23,928 nt of DNA from JAFMPW01 sp040830565 (GTDB taxonomy: Bacteria; Bacteroidota; Bacteroidia; Flavobacteriales; Flavobacteriaceae), in NCBI GenBank assembly GCA_040830565.1, contig JBFOMC010000380.1:1-23928 (forward strand), in the 5' to 3' direction. The notes under the pieces were generated by a model. It was given only the letters and a program-made list of their open reading frames with translations. It did not search any database and was not told the DNA's origin. Positions within the stretch are counted from its first letter, which is position 1. Each line of letters starts with the position of its first letter. The position numbers and the translations under genes are program-made. This document shows, one piece after another, positions 14,123 to 22,578 of the stretch.

Positions 14123-15013
14123 TTAAGCCTCCTTTAAAAGAATATCTAAACAATTTTTTAACGCGGGATTTCTGTTGTCCGTTTTCCATACCACAGATAA
14201 ACTAGCACGTTGTTTGATCTTGCCCAATTCGATGAATTTTACCTGCATCTTAAATCCGTGCTGCAAGGCAGTGGGTACTATGGCAATTCCCAATTTATTT
14301 TCAACCAACTTAAAGATCGTTTGGGCATGCACCGACTTATGAGAAACTTTAGGGGTAAATCCTCCATCTTCGCAAATACTCATCACCGTATCGTAATAAA
14401 GTGGGCTGTATTCCTGAGAAAACAATATAAATTGTTCCTCTGAAAACTGATGCATACCCCGGAAGTTAGTATTGTCGATACTATGATCCTCTGGTAGTAC
14501 CATTGAAAAGGTATCCTCAAATACTTCCCTGATGGCCAAAGCTGTCGGTACTCGGGCAAGACGGACAAATGCAATGTCGAGTTTATCCTTTAAAATGGCA
14601 TTGATCTGGGCGTTGTTAGACAACTCTTCAAGGCTTGTATTTATGCCGGGGGCGTTCTTGTTTAGTGCCAATAGGAGATCTGGTATCACCCCCTGCATAG
14701 CAGATCCCAAAAACCCAATCCGTAACTCACCTAAAGAACCTTGAGCAATAAGCTTTAACTGTTTTTTAGTGAGATCCAGGTGATTGAAAATAAATTCCAC
14801 TTCGCCTTTCAGATACTTTCCAGCGGTGGTCAAAGACACCCTCTTTTTGCTACGAATGAATAAAGGGGTATCCAGAATAGCCTCCATCTGTTTGATCTGC
14901 CTACTCAATCCGGGCTGCGAAATAAAAAGCTTTTCTGCCGCCTTTCTAAAATGCAATTCTTCTGCCACAGCCAAAAAATAATGGTAATGTCTGAGTTCTA
15001 GTTGATAACTCAT
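14123..15013 (-). CDS. LysR-family transcriptional regulator, divergent from the hut operon
   Basis: A 296-residue LysR regulator. The N-terminal winged helix (LRHYHYFLAVAEELHFRKAAEKLFISQPGLSRQIKQMEAIL) and the linker (LDTPLFIRSKKRVSLTTAG) are canonical. The rest is the two-lobed effector-binding domain, starting at LGELRIGFLGSAMQGVIPDLL. Divergent placement next to hutH, with 70 bp between the start codons, suggests it controls histidine use and itself, with a hut intermediate as a possible inducer (inference). Other bacteria use HutC (GntR) or HutP for this, so a LysR-controlled hut operon is notable. It could instead regulate the nitroreductase gene downstream. Confidence 0.92.
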   Translation of the reverse strand: MSYQLELRHYHYFLAVAEELHFRKAAEKLFISQPGLSRQIKQMEAILDTPLFIRSKKRVSLTTAGKYLKGEVEFIFNHLDLTKKQLKLIAQGSLGELRIGFLGSAMQGVIPDLLLALNKNAPGINTSLEELSNNAQINAILKDKLDIAFVRLARVPTALAIREVFEDTFSMVLPEDHSIDNTNFRGMHQFSEEQFILFSQEYSPLYYDTVMSICEDGGFTPKVSHKSVHAQTIFKLVENKLGIAIVPTALQHGFKMQVKFIELGKIKQRASLSVVWKTDNRNPALKNCLDILLKEA

Positions 15014-15040
15014 AGTTATTAAATATTGATATATATAGTA

Positions 15041-15072
15041 TTAGTAAGTATCAAACTTAATCAATAATTTTA
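15041..15072 (+). promoter_or_regulatory. Candidate hutH promoter
   Basis: TTAG (15041-15044), a 20-nt spacer and TAATTTTA (15065-15072) give a Bacteroidetes-like promoter ending 11 bp before the hutH ATG. It overlaps the oppositely oriented lysR promoter. An AT-rich stretch (15020-15045) just upstream is the likely place for a LysR site. Confidence 0.4.
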
Positions 15073-15084
15073 TCCTGGCAAAAA
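15052..15084 (-). promoter_or_regulatory. lysR promoter (TTG-N19-TAAGTTTG)
   Basis: On the minus strand TTTTTG (15079-15084), a 19-nt spacer and TAAGTTTG (15052-15059) give a full match to the Bacteroidetes consensus, about 38 bp upstream of the lysR ATG. Its -33 part abuts the hutH start codon, so the two divergent promoters overlap and could exclude each other. Confidence 0.6.
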
Positions 15085-16673
15085 TGACACTTATGGCCAA
15101 TAAAACCCAAACATTCCTATTCGGCGAAGACTGGCTTAGTGCAGGGAAGGCGCTTCAATTGGCGTCTGGCAATCTAACCGGAACCATTTCTTCGGCCTGT
15201 AGAAATCGCGTTAAAGCTAGTCAGATGGCCGTGCAGCATATTGTAGAAAAAGGACATCCTGTTTACGGAATCAATACAGGCTTTGGCCCTTTGTGTACCA
15301 CAAAAATATCTAAGGAGGAGACGAAAATTTTGCAAAGCAATATCCTGCAGAGTCACAGTGTAGGAGTGGGCAAGCCCATAGCTAGTGAAATCGCCAAATT
15401 AATGCTGATCTTAAAGCTACATGCCCTCGCTAAAGGATATTCTGGTATAGCAGAAACAACGCTAGATCGTATACTGTGGCATATAAATAACGATGCCATT
15501 CCCTTGGTTCCCTCACAGGGTTCCGTAGGTGCTTCGGGAGATTTGGCTCCGCTCTCGCATTTGTTTCTTCCACTTATTGGCTTGGGGAAGGTGAGCTATA
15601 ATGGCCAGGTGATGCAAGCCGAAGAACTTCTACGTCTAAACAACCTTGCCCCGCTCAATCTCGGCGCCAAAGAAGGACTGGCCCTCATTAACGGAACACA
15701 ATTTATTGCGGCACACGCGGTAAAAGTCGTTGACAAATTGCAAAGTTGCCTGGCGCAGGCAGATATTATTGGAGCGATGATGATAGAGGGTTTACAGGGT
15801 TCCATTAAACCTTTTTATGAGGAACTGCATAAACTTCGGCCGTTTAAAGGAAATATTCATGTGGCAACAAGAATAAAATCGCTTTTGGAGGGTTCAGAAA
15901 TTATGGAGGATCATATTGATTGTGAACGGGTTCAGGATCCGTATTCACTGCGTTGTATGCCTCAGGTGCATGGAGCTTCGAGGAACGCCTGGTTGCATTT
16001 AAAAGAACTATTAGAAACGGAGTTAAATTCAGTAACCGACAATCCCATAATTATTGATGAAGCGCTTACCATCAGTGGAGGTAGTTTTCATGGACAACCT
16101 CTGGCCATGGCCCTGGACTACGCCTGTCTGGCTGCGGCCGAAGTTGGTAATATTTCGGACCGACGAATTTATCTGGCATTGGAAGGGAACAGTCCGGGCG
16201 TCCCAAAACTCCTTATGGAAGATACCGGTATCAACTCAGGTTACATGATCTTACAGTATACTACCGCAGCCCTTGCAAGTGAAAATAAAGGTTTGTGTTT
16301 TCCTTCCAGTGCTGATAGTATCCCAACCTCTCTTGGACAAGAAGATCATGTAAGTATGGGGTCTATTGCCGGTAGAAAAGCCCTTCAGGTAATAGAAAAT
16401 GTCGAAAAAATACTGGCCATTGAACTGCTGACAGCAGCCCAGGCTTTTGAGTTCAGGAAACCGATGAAATCTGGCGTACTTTTAGACGAGATTCATAAAG
16501 AGGTTCGTAAAAAGGTAACTTTTGCAGAAAAAGACCGTGTTTTTTCTGATGATATTGAGAAAGGCATCCAACTCATAAAAAACCGAACCATCATTGAGAT
16601 TATCGATAAGGTTAGCAAACGCGAGGGTATCTCTTTGGAGACAAAGTACTCTGAAGAATTTGAGTTATATTGA
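15084..16673 (+). CDS. hutH: Histidine ammonia-lyase
   Basis: A 529-residue HutH that removes ammonia from L-histidine to form urocanate, the first step of histidine catabolism. GSVGASGDLAPLSH contains the Ala-Ser-Gly triad (150-152) that cyclises to the MIO cofactor; YGINTGFGPL (61-70) and the later SVTDNPIII and QEDHVSMG motifs are also diagnostic. The ATG at 15084 is used; the ATG at 15093 is an equally possible start. The product is slightly longer than the usual 500-515 residues. First gene of hutHIUG; a heptad array separates it from hutI. Confidence 0.95.
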   Translation: MTLMANKTQTFLFGEDWLSAGKALQLASGNLTGTISSACRNRVKASQMAVQHIVEKGHPVYGINTGFGPLCTTKISKEETKILQSNILQSHSVGVGKPIASEIAKLMLILKLHALAKGYSGIAETTLDRILWHINNDAIPLVPSQGSVGASGDLAPLSHLFLPLIGLGKVSYNGQVMQAEELLRLNNLAPLNLGAKEGLALINGTQFIAAHAVKVVDKLQSCLAQADIIGAMMIEGLQGSIKPFYEELHKLRPFKGNIHVATRIKSLLEGSEIMEDHIDCERVQDPYSLRCMPQVHGASRNAWLHLKELLETELNSVTDNPIIIDEALTISGGSFHGQPLAMALDYACLAAAEVGNISDRRIYLALEGNSPGVPKLLMEDTGINSGYMILQYTTAALASENKGLCFPSSADSIPTSLGQEDHVSMGSIAGRKALQVIENVEKILAIELLTAAQAFEFRKPMKSGVLLDEIHKEVRKKVTFAEKDRVFSDDIEKGIQLIKNRTIIEIIDKVSKREGISLETKYSEEFELY

Positions 16674-16676
16674 TGG

Positions 16677-16730
16677 TAATCAGTAATCAGTAATCAGTAA
16701 TCAGTAATCAGTAATCAGTAATCAGTAATT
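16677..16730. repeat. Perfect 7-nt tandem array (taatcag x7), array F
   Basis: Seven identical taatcag units (16677-16725) plus a partial taatt begin 3 bp after the hutH stop and fill most of the 71-bp gap before hutI. The array ends about 15 bp before the TTG start of hutI, so it would be in the middle of the hut mRNA. Confidence 0.95.
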
Positions 16731-16744
16731 AAAAATAAATTAGG

Positions 16745-18001
16745 TTGAACAAGCAAACTTTGATTGGCCCTTTTTCACAGCTTATTCCCATGACAGGAAT
16801 TTCGCTTAAAGGCAGTATCCCGGATGAAGATCTTGTCATTATTGAAGGTGCAGGACTGCTCATCGAAGGGGATAAAATCATTAATATTGGGACATTTCAT
16901 AATTTACAATCCGAAGTAGAAACTAAAGACACCTCAATAGTTCGTTTGGAAGGCAAGCATGTATGTCTGCCGGGCTTTATTGATGCTCATACCCATATCT
17001 GTTTTGGAGGATCGCGAGCCCGTGACTATGCCATGCGTAACGCCGGAAAGACGTATCTCGAAATTGCTAAAGCCGGAGGAGGTATTTGGGACACCGTAAC
17101 ACAAACAAGAAAAGCTAACAATGAAGAACTGACCAAAGGAATTGTTAAGCGAGCCAAAAGACATTTAAAGAACGGCATTACAACTCTCGAGGTCAAGAGT
17201 GGCTATGGCCTGTCGGTAGCAGAAGAACTCAAAATGCTCTATGCCATCCGGGAGGCCAACAAAGAAATTTCAACAGATCTTATTCCCACTTGCCTTGCTG
17301 CCCACATGCATCCTAAAGACTATTCCGGAAGTCCTGAAGCATACCTGTCTGAAATAAGCGATGTGCTTTTCCCTAAACTCAAGGCCGAAGGACTTAGCGA
17401 CCGTGTCGACGCATTTATTGAAGAAAGTGCTTTTACTGCAGAAGCCATAGAACCCTATTTTGCCAAGGCTAAGGCAATGGGATTTGATATTACCGTACAC
17501 GCTGATCAATTCACCCCAGGTGGATCCCAGGTAGCCGTCGCTCATGGTGCCATAAGTGCAGATCATCTGGAAGCAAGTACGGAAAAAGAAATAATGTTCC
17601 TGGCAAAAAGTGACGTTATAGCTACGGCCCTGCCCGGAGCCTCCTTAGGTCTTGGCTGCGCCTTTACCCCCGCCCGCAAAATTCTAGATGCTGGTGGTGC
17701 CCTGGCTATTGCCAGCGATCACAATCCCGGATCTGCCCCAATGGGAGATTTGCTCACCCAGGCAGCGATCCTCGGAGCTTTTGAAAAATTGACCAATACA
17801 GAAGTTCTATCAGGCATCACCTTTAGAGCAGCAGCAGCTCTTGGCCTAAAAGACAGAGGTAGACTGAAACCAGGATTTTTGGCCGACTTTGCCCTTTTCC
17901 ATACAGACGATTATCGAGAAATTCTATATCACCAGGGAAATTTCAAACCTTGTATTGTCTATAAAAAAGGGATAAAGGTATTTGATAAACACAAAAGCTA
18001 A
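16745..18001 (+). CDS. hutI: Imidazolonepropionase
   Basis: A 418-residue amidohydrolase that opens imidazolonepropionate to N-formimino-L-glutamate, step three of the pathway. Metal ligands are HTH in PGFIDAHTHICFGG (H82, H84), a later HADQ motif, and the aspartate in IASDHNPGSAP. GGIWDTVTQTRKA and LEVKSGYGL match HutI substrate-binding segments. The start is TTG at 16745: it keeps the conserved IGPFSQL N-terminus, while the next ATG (16790) would remove it. The frame closes 2 bp before the hutU ATG. The leader is dominated by array F. Confidence 0.94.
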   Translation: MNKQTLIGPFSQLIPMTGISLKGSIPDEDLVIIEGAGLLIEGDKIINIGTFHNLQSEVETKDTSIVRLEGKHVCLPGFIDAHTHICFGGSRARDYAMRNAGKTYLEIAKAGGGIWDTVTQTRKANNEELTKGIVKRAKRHLKNGITTLEVKSGYGLSVAEELKMLYAIREANKEISTDLIPTCLAAHMHPKDYSGSPEAYLSEISDVLFPKLKAEGLSDRVDAFIEESAFTAEAIEPYFAKAKAMGFDITVHADQFTPGGSQVAVAHGAISADHLEASTEKEIMFLAKSDVIATALPGASLGLGCAFTPARKILDAGGALAIASDHNPGSAPMGDLLTQAAILGAFEKLTNTEVLSGITFRAAAALGLKDRGRLKPGFLADFALFHTDDYREILYHQGNFKPCIVYKKGIKVFDKHKS

Positions 18002-18003
18002 GC

Positions 18004-20007
18004 ATGGATTTTAGATCGGAAATTTTACAAGGCATTCCGGCTGAATTGCCCCTCAAAAGGAGCTACGAGGCTAAAGCAGATCATGCCCCCAAACGCAAAG
18101 ACATGTTGTCTGCCGAAGAAAAAAAACTTGCGGTAAAAAATGCCCTGCGGTACTTTCCGGAAACTTGGCATAAGGAACTTTCGGAAGAATTTGCCTCCGA
18201 GCTCAATACGCACGGGAGAATTTATATGTATCGCTTTAAACCTACTTATGAAATGTACGCCAGACCCATTTCTGACTATCCGGCTAAAACCCCCCAGGCA
18301 GCGGCGATTATGCTAATGGTCCAAAATAACCTGGATCCCGCCGTGGCTCAGCATCCCGAAGAATTAATTACCTATGGTGGTAACGGGGCGGTGTTCCAGA
18401 ATTGGGCACAATACCTACTTACCATGAAGTACCTGGCCGAAATTAGCGAAGAACAGACCCTACATATTTACTCAGGGCATCCTATGGGATTATTTCCTTC
18501 TTCCAAAGAAGCCCCAAGAGTTGTAGTCACTAATGGGATGATGATTCCCAATTATTCCAAACCTGACGACTGGGAAAGGTTTAATGCCCTGGGAGTCACC
18601 CAATACGGACAAATGACAGCAGGTTCCTATATGTATATTGGGCCTCAGGGAATTGTGCATGGCACCGCCATCACCGTAATGAACGCTTTTAGAAAAGTAC
18701 TGATCAAAGGCGATCCGGTAGCGGGCAAAGTATTCCTCACGGCCGGATTAGGAGGCATGAGCGGAGCTCAGCCCAAAGCAGGAAACATCGCAGGATGTAT
18801 TACTGTATGCGCTGAGGTAAATGCCACTGCTGCCAAAAAAAGGCATGAACAGGGATGGGTAGATGAGCTAGTCGAAAGTATTGAAGTTCTGGTTTCCAGA
18901 ACCCAGAAAGCGATTAAGCAAAAAGAGATCGTGTCCCTGGCATACATCGGCAATATTGTGGAAGTCTGGGAACGCTTTTATGAGGAGGAGATTTTTGTTC
19001 ATCTGGGATCAGATCAGACTTCTTTGCACAACCCCTGTGCGGGAGGTTATTACCCGGTAGATTTAAGTTTCGAAGACGCGAACAGGCTAATGAGCGAGGA
19101 TGTCGAATCTTTTAAGAAACTGGTAAATCAATCACTAAGAAGACAGGTTGAGGCGATTAATAAACATGCCCAAAGAGGGACTTATTTCTTCGACTATGGC
19201 AATGCCTTTCTTTTGGAAGCTTCCAGGGCCGGGGCTGAGGTCATGGCAGAAAACAAGATCGATTTTAGATATCCTTCTTACGTTCAAGACATTCTAGGGC
19301 CTATGTGCTTTGATTACGGATTTGGCCCCTTTAGATGGGTATGCACCTCAGGTGATCCGGAAGATCTGCAAAAGACAGATCACATCGCCTTGGATATTAT
19401 GAAGCAAATTCAGGAAAATGCCCCTAAGGAGATTCAACAGCAGATGGGAGACAATATCAAATGGATTTCTGAAGCGGAGGAAAACAAGCTAGTAGTCGGT
19501 TCCCAGGCAAGGATATTATATGCCGATGCTGAAGGGAGATCAAAAATAGCTGAGGCTTTCAACACTGCAATTAGTGAAGGTGAGATCTCTGCACCGGTAG
19601 TTCTGGGTCGGGATCATCATGACGTTAGTGGAACAGACTCCCCTTTTAGGGAAACCAGCAATATCTATGACGGCAGTAAGTTTACCGCTGATATGGCCAT
19701 TCATAATGTCATCGGAGATGGTTTTAGAGGAGCTACGTGGGTCTCTATTCACAACGGCGGAGGTGTTGGCTGGGGTGAAGTCATAAATGGAGGGTTCGGT
19801 ATGGTCCTGGACGGATCTGAAGAGGCATCAAGGCGGCTAAAAAGTATGCTTTTCTACGATGTCAACAACGGAATAGCGAGAAGAAGCTGGGCCAGGAACA
19901 AAGAAGCCCTATTTGCCATCAAACGAGAAATGGCCAGAACACCAGAGTTGAAAGTCACAATTCCAAACCTGGTTGACGAGGAGCTTTTGGAAACTTTGTT
20001 TCCGTAA
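18004..20007 (+). CDS. hutU: Urocanate hydratase (long form)
   Basis: A 667-residue urocanase that hydrates urocanate to imidazolonepropionate using NAD+ as a tightly bound electrophile. Family motifs include YGGNGAVFQNWAQY (124-137), TAGSYMYIGPQGIVHGT (206-221), GLGGMSGAQPKAG (248-260), and CFDYGFGPFRWVCTSGDPEDL near the active site. It is about 110 residues longer than the usual proteobacterial/Bacillus enzyme (about 555) and close in size to animal UROC1 (about 676), as is normal for Bacteroidota as far as I recall. It starts 2 bp after hutI, implying translational coupling. Confidence 0.95.
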   Translation: MDFRSEILQGIPAELPLKRSYEAKADHAPKRKDMLSAEEKKLAVKNALRYFPETWHKELSEEFASELNTHGRIYMYRFKPTYEMYARPISDYPAKTPQAAAIMLMVQNNLDPAVAQHPEELITYGGNGAVFQNWAQYLLTMKYLAEISEEQTLHIYSGHPMGLFPSSKEAPRVVVTNGMMIPNYSKPDDWERFNALGVTQYGQMTAGSYMYIGPQGIVHGTAITVMNAFRKVLIKGDPVAGKVFLTAGLGGMSGAQPKAGNIAGCITVCAEVNATAAKKRHEQGWVDELVESIEVLVSRTQKAIKQKEIVSLAYIGNIVEVWERFYEEEIFVHLGSDQTSLHNPCAGGYYPVDLSFEDANRLMSEDVESFKKLVNQSLRRQVEAINKHAQRGTYFFDYGNAFLLEASRAGAEVMAENKIDFRYPSYVQDILGPMCFDYGFGPFRWVCTSGDPEDLQKTDHIALDIMKQIQENAPKEIQQQMGDNIKWISEAEENKLVVGSQARILYADAEGRSKIAEAFNTAISEGEISAPVVLGRDHHDVSGTDSPFRETSNIYDGSKFTADMAIHNVIGDGFRGATWVSIHNGGGVGWGEVINGGFGMVLDGSEEASRRLKSMLFYDVNNGIARRSWARNKEALFAIKREMARTPELKVTIPNLVDEELLETLFP

Positions 20008-20039
20008 TTTTGTAAGACCACCCTGCGCGCTAACAAACG

Positions 20040-21020
20040 ATGCATCAACAAATTATGAAAGGTTATATCCTCCCGAACGAAAAGCTATGGACAGGTCGAA
20101 GTTCTGAACAAAAGCTCTATTTACATGAAGCAGTTAATTTCATAGACCTTAATTCAAACAGACAATATGATCATGAAAAAGCTTTCGGCCTGATAGCATA
20201 TGCCTGTGATGAAGGCGTTAGACGAAACCTGGGGAGGCCTGGGGCAGCTACAGCTCCTGATATCATTAAGGCGCAACTCGGTAAACTTACAAATCATTTA
20301 CCGGAGCCATTTTCGTTGTTGGACCTCGGTTCAATTTCCTGTATTGACGGAGATATGGAGGCCGCTCAGGAACATCTCGGGACGGCGGTAGGTGATTTAC
20401 TTGAAAACAACATTTTCCCAATTGTCCTGGGAGGAGGCCACGATATTGCCTACGGACACTATGGCGGGATAAAAAATCACCTTAAGGAAAGTGAAACTCT
20501 GGGAATAATCAATTTCGATGCACACTTTGATTTAAGGGATAATAAAAGCGGTAATAATTCCGGCACCCCTTTCTTTCAAATTGCTGAGGATTGTAAATGG
20601 GAACAAAGACCGTTTCATTACCAGTGCCTTGGGATCCGTAAGGAGGCAAATGACAAGGGGCTTTTTAGCACCGCCAAAAAATTTGGTGTGAAATACACCG
20701 AAGTAGATGAATTTACGATACATAATCTTGAACAGGTCCGGGAGGAACTGACTTCCTTTATGGACAAAGTAGATCGCATTTATGTCACCATAGACCTGGA
20801 TGGTTTTTCTTCCGCATATGCGCCGGGAGTAAGTGCTTCTTCTCCTATGGGTTTTTCTCCTGACATAGTCCTGGAGACACTTAAAACAATTATTAGTTCT
20901 GAAAAATTGATAAGTATAGACGTAGCAGAACTAAACCCCCAGTTCGATATTGACCACCAAACTGCGAAACTAGCTGCAAGTCTTGTTCATTTTGTAATGC
21001 ACAAAGTGGCACTACTCTAA
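20040..21020 (+). CDS. hutG: Formimidoylglutamase (arginase family)
   Basis: A 326-residue ureohydrolase-fold enzyme that hydrolyses N-formimino-L-glutamate to glutamate and formamide, the last step of this version of the pathway. Binuclear manganese ligands are in GGGHDIAYG (H134), FDAHFDLRD (D160, H162, D164) and TIDLDGFSSA. Presence of HutG and absence of HutF indicate the four-step route. The frame gives ATG at 20040; an ATG at 20055 (MKGYILPNEKLW) is also possible. It begins 32 bp after hutU. Its end overlaps the convergent hmgA by 9 bp, leaving no room for a terminator between them. Confidence 0.9.
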   Translation: MHQQIMKGYILPNEKLWTGRSSEQKLYLHEAVNFIDLNSNRQYDHEKAFGLIAYACDEGVRRNLGRPGAATAPDIIKAQLGKLTNHLPEPFSLLDLGSISCIDGDMEAAQEHLGTAVGDLLENNIFPIVLGGGHDIAYGHYGGIKNHLKESETLGIINFDAHFDLRDNKSGNNSGTPFFQIAEDCKWEQRPFHYQCLGIRKEANDKGLFSTAKKFGVKYTEVDEFTIHNLEQVREELTSFMDKVDRIYVTIDLDGFSSAYAPGVSASSPMGFSPDIVLETLKTIISSEKLISIDVAELNPQFDIDHQTAKLAASLVHFVMHKVALL

Positions 21021-22169
21021 CCAGGACTGGTAGTATTTTCCGTCATCAATGTCAAGAGCGGCCTGGGTAAGTTGCAGAGGTTTAAAAGTATCTATCATCA
21101 CAGCAAGCTCCTCGGTTTTGCTCTTCCCGATACTGGCTTCATATGTTCCTGGATGCGGGCCATGGGGAATGCCTGCCGGATGCAAAGAAATATAACCCTT
21201 ATCAATATTATTTCTACTCATAAAATCGCCATCAACATAGTACAGAACCTCATCAGAATCTATGTTAGAATGATTGTAGGGAGCAGGGATAGCCTCTGGG
21301 TGGTAGTCATACAATCTGGGGCAAAATGAACAGACCACAAAGGCTCCCGTCTCAAAAGTTTGATGCACTGGAGGCGGTTGATGTACTCTTCCTGTTATCG
21401 GTTCAAAATCGTGAATAGAAAATCCGTAAGGGTAATTATATCCATCCCAACCTACTACGTCAAAGGGGTGTGTGGCATAAATCATATGATGTAGCTGACC
21501 CTGTTTCTTTACCTTCATTAAAAACTCACCCGTCTCATCGTAGGTCTGAAGGTTCCGGGGCAGTTTAAAATCACGTTCACAAAATGGTGAATGCTCCAGA
21601 TGCTGCCCAAACCAGTTGCGATATCGTTTAGGGGTATAAATGGGATGGTAAGACTCTGTAATGAGCAATCTATTGTCTTCTCCGTCAAATTCAATTTGGT
21701 AGATCATTCCACGTGGGATTAAGATGTAATCCCCATAATCAAATGGGATCTCACCAAGCAAGGTCTTTAATGTACCCGTTCCTTTATGGACAAACAAAAG
21801 CTCATCAGCATCTGCATTCTTATAAAAATAATCGGTCATTGATTTTTTCGGAGCGGCAAGCCCTACATGAACATCATTGTTAAAAAGCACTACCTTTCTG
21901 CTATCCAAATAATCTTCCTCCGCTTTTATTTGGAAACCTTTCAACAAGCGAGATTTCATGTTGTACTCTACGGCTCCTTTGGGGCTAATATCAACAGACT
22001 TTTCAACCTCTTTTACCTGCGTAGGTCGGTGTAGATGATACATCAATGAAGACATTCCATCAAAACCGATGGTTCCAAACAGCTGTTCGTAATGAAGTGT
22101 TCCGTCTTTCTTTTTGAAGGTAGTGTGTCTCTTGTGGGGTATCTTTCCCAATGTGTGGTATAGTGGCAT
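21012..22169 (-). CDS. hmgA: Homogentisate 1,2-dioxygenase
   Basis: A 385-residue non-heme iron dioxygenase that opens the ring of homogentisate to maleylacetoacetate in tyrosine/phenylalanine breakdown. It has the double-cupin arrangement. The N-terminal YHTLGKIPHKRHTTF and FGTIGFDGMSSLMYH are typical, and the iron site maps to H300 and E307 in YNHSNIDSDEVLYYVDGDF plus H336 in PAGIPHGPHPG. The distance H300-H336 (36) equals that of the human enzyme's H335-H371. It is shorter than the eukaryotic/proteobacterial type (about 430-445). No hpd, maleylacetoacetate isomerase or fumarylacetoacetase is in the window. Upstream lie 555 bp with three 82-bp repeats. Confidence 0.9.
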   Translation of the reverse strand: MPLYHTLGKIPHKRHTTFKKKDGTLHYEQLFGTIGFDGMSSLMYHLHRPTQVKEVEKSVDISPKGAVEYNMKSRLLKGFQIKAEEDYLDSRKVVLFNNDVHVGLAAPKKSMTDYFYKNADADELLFVHKGTGTLKTLLGEIPFDYGDYILIPRGMIYQIEFDGEDNRLLITESYHPIYTPKRYRNWFGQHLEHSPFCERDFKLPRNLQTYDETGEFLMKVKKQGQLHHMIYATHPFDVVGWDGYNYPYGFSIHDFEPITGRVHQPPPVHQTFETGAFVVCSFCPRLYDYHPEAIPAPYNHSNIDSDEVLYYVDGDFMSRNNIDKGYISLHPAGIPHGPHPGTYEASIGKSKTEELAVMIDTFKPLQLTQAALDIDDGKYYQSWLE

Positions 22170-22361
22170 CTCTTACATTTTTAATTATGCGTTCTATGAC
22201 AATAATCCAACCATTGTGGGTGGGAGAATTCATAAAAAGAGAATTTTTCGCGCCACCTATTTCAACCCAAGGTCACTAGTGTAAAAATACAAATAAATGC
22301 AGTTTTAGTAAAATGTAAGTGGCTTAATCTAATAGAAAAATTTGCAAAATCTGATGAGATT

Positions 22362-22578
22362 CCTCCTATCGTCGGAATAATTCGCACGGCCGCATTTTCT
22401 TGCAAAATGCGGGTTCAACCTTCTCAAATGCGAGGTCGAGACTCCTCCTATCGTCGGAATAATTCGCACGACCACATTTTCTTCCAAAATGTGGGTTCAA
22501 CCTTCTCAAATGCGAGGTCGAGATTCCTCCTATCGTCGGAATAATTCGCACGGCCGCATTTTCTTCCAAAATGCGGGT
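22362..22578. repeat. 82-bp tandem repeats (2.6 copies) with internal hairpins
   Basis: Units start at 22362, 22444 and 22526, with a constant 82-bp period; the third stops after about 53 bp. Each begins cctcctatcgtcgg and contains a 9-bp stem: ccgcatttt / aaaatgcgg (22390-22412), ccacatttt / aaaatgtgg (22472-22494) and ccgcatttt / aaaatgcgg (22554-22576). Unit 2 has changed both partners of one pair, preserving the stem. The array occupies part of the 555-bp gap between ndh and hmgA, in which I see no gene. Confidence 0.9.

Noticed and set aside
16745..16790. ATG at 16790 as the hutI start
   Set aside because: It would remove the conserved IGPFSQL strand, and the TTG at 16745 is well placed.
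22400..22520. tRNA T-arm-like motif gggttcaacc within the repeats
   Set aside because: The flanking bases do not form a T-stem and no other tRNA arms can be found; it is a chance match.
22362..22578. CRISPR array
   Set aside because: The whole 82-bp unit is repeated with no variable spacers, the unit is too long, and no cas genes are present.
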